Shown here piece after piece: positions 60,620 through 64,000 of a DNA stretch of 64,000 nt. The notes under the pieces are model-generated. The model had not been told where the DNA came from, did no database searches, and saw nothing but the letters and a program-made list of their open reading frames with translations. A program made the position numbers and the translations under genes. Numbering within the stretch: position 1 is the first letter of the stretch; every line of letters begins with the position of its first letter. Origin of the DNA: Phorcus lineatus (taxonomy: Eukaryota; Mollusca; Gastropoda; Trochida; Trochidae); assembly GCA_921293015.1 (NCBI GenBank), contig OV121090.1, positions 18,986,304-19,050,303 of the forward strand, given 5' to 3'.

Positions 60620-60697
60620 AGGGGCATTTTAGAGGTTTGATTGATGAAGAAGAATTCGTGCAATAAAGAAGTTGACTATCCATAGTAACTCGTTCTT
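60620..60697 (-). repeat. Penelope terminal fragment (relative of the 5.4-7.3 kb element)
   Basis: TGCAATAAAGAAGTTGACTA at 60660-60679 and the following ACTCGTTCTT match the outer part of the PLE terminal repeat. On the minus strand this is followed by TTCATCAATC and CTCTAAAATGCC (60622-60655), matching the 37-nt tail found after the right repeat of the full element. The two ends are therefore joined here with the coding region missing. Confidence 0.75.
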
Positions 60698-61325
60698 CTC
60701 CACCTTAAGTATGTTGGTGTCAATTGCAAAGGGTAATAACGGATTTAGGGACGTATTATATTACAGCTAGTTTTAACTAGATTGTGTGAAAATGTTTCAA
60801 TAAGGTGACTTCAAATCATATACTGCCTTGAATGCACTATCAATTTCAATATCCAATGGTGTGTTGGTAATTTACAAAGATGCATTTTTTTCATTTCCTT
60901 TGATTCTGTATTGGACTCAGATTATTTAAAGAAGGTATTTCATAGACGAGTGAACAAGCATAACGACTTGTATGCCAGTCTTGATCAGCAGTTCTTCATC
61001 TACGTGTTGCTTTTCCATCAATGCATGTTTAATTACCATTGTTGAATAAGGACGTTATTGCGGCATACACGCAGAAATCTATATAAGCTACGCTTGTAAA
61101 TATTGATAAAGTTGGATAACCAAATGTTACCAACGAACGCAATCAGGCATAAGTCTGCTGTAACTAGCTGCCTAGTTTAAACCACTATGTTGGGATATGG
61201 TGTTATCTAGTGTTTTAGAAGATCACAGAAATCTAGTATTCCTGAGGAGAAAAGATTTCCCCAATTTGTAATACTCATGGTATTATTTTCACCTTCATAT
61301 AAACTGAACTGATTGATTAATTGAT
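60698..61325. other. No gene recognised
   Basis: AT-rich DNA without a recognisable frame or repeat. Confidence 0.4.

Positions 61326-64000
<2,675 letters not shown>

Overview
The window is eukaryotic nuclear DNA, most likely from a mollusc and possibly a marine gastropod. It is AT-rich, has a spliced transposase gene, large intergenic spaces, no operons, many relics of DNA transposons, SINEs and a Penelope-like element. It also holds a tRNA-derived SINE whose tail reads GTGAGTGAGTTTGGGTTTAACG, a type of repeat I associate with molluscan genomes. The species cannot be fixed from the sequence alone. No rRNA, functional tRNA, CRISPR or prokaryotic feature was seen.

Layout. 1-2.7 kb: no recognised gene. 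2.7-5.2 kb: an apparently intact two-exon hAT transposase followed by a TAATAG-rich block. 5.35-7.32 kb: a degenerate Penelope-like retroelement with 133-bp inverted terminal repeats and a 12-bp candidate target duplication. 7.3-28.7 kb: mostly unassigned DNA with scattered repeats: a 437-bp terminal-inverted-repeat element, two SINEs, a non-LTR reverse transcriptase relic, a duplicated 0.3-kb block, a second Penelope fragment and a small palindromic MITE. 28.7-29.8 kb: a minus-strand gene for a type II membrane, glycosyltransferase-like protein. 32.5-50.9 kb: three head-to-tail copies of a 5.9-6.3-kb unit, each with the same dead mariner, MITE and SINE relic. 55.6-56.5 kb: an older, diverged piece of the same unit lacking the mariner. 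57.0-58.0 kb: a paralogue of the 28.7-kb gene on the same strand. 58.4-59.1 kb: a 54-bp minisatellite directly upstream of that paralogue. 59.1-64 kb: unassigned DNA with a 0.48-kb foldback element and an ATA microsatellite.

Host genes. Only two host protein genes are well supported. They are tandem-orientation paralogues about 27 kb apart, share a domain layout, and each has a CAG/GT acceptor-like site 14-20 nt upstream of the ATG, which suggests a common gene structure with a 5' UTR intron. The tandem array lies between them, and its old relative abuts the second gene, so gene duplication and array growth may be linked (inference).

No clearly new enzyme system was found. The parts most worth follow-up are the mosaic 6.2-kb array, the paralogous glycosyltransferase-like pair with its in-phase minisatellite, the potentially autonomous hAT element, and the Penelope termini with a hammerhead-like but imperfect hairpin.
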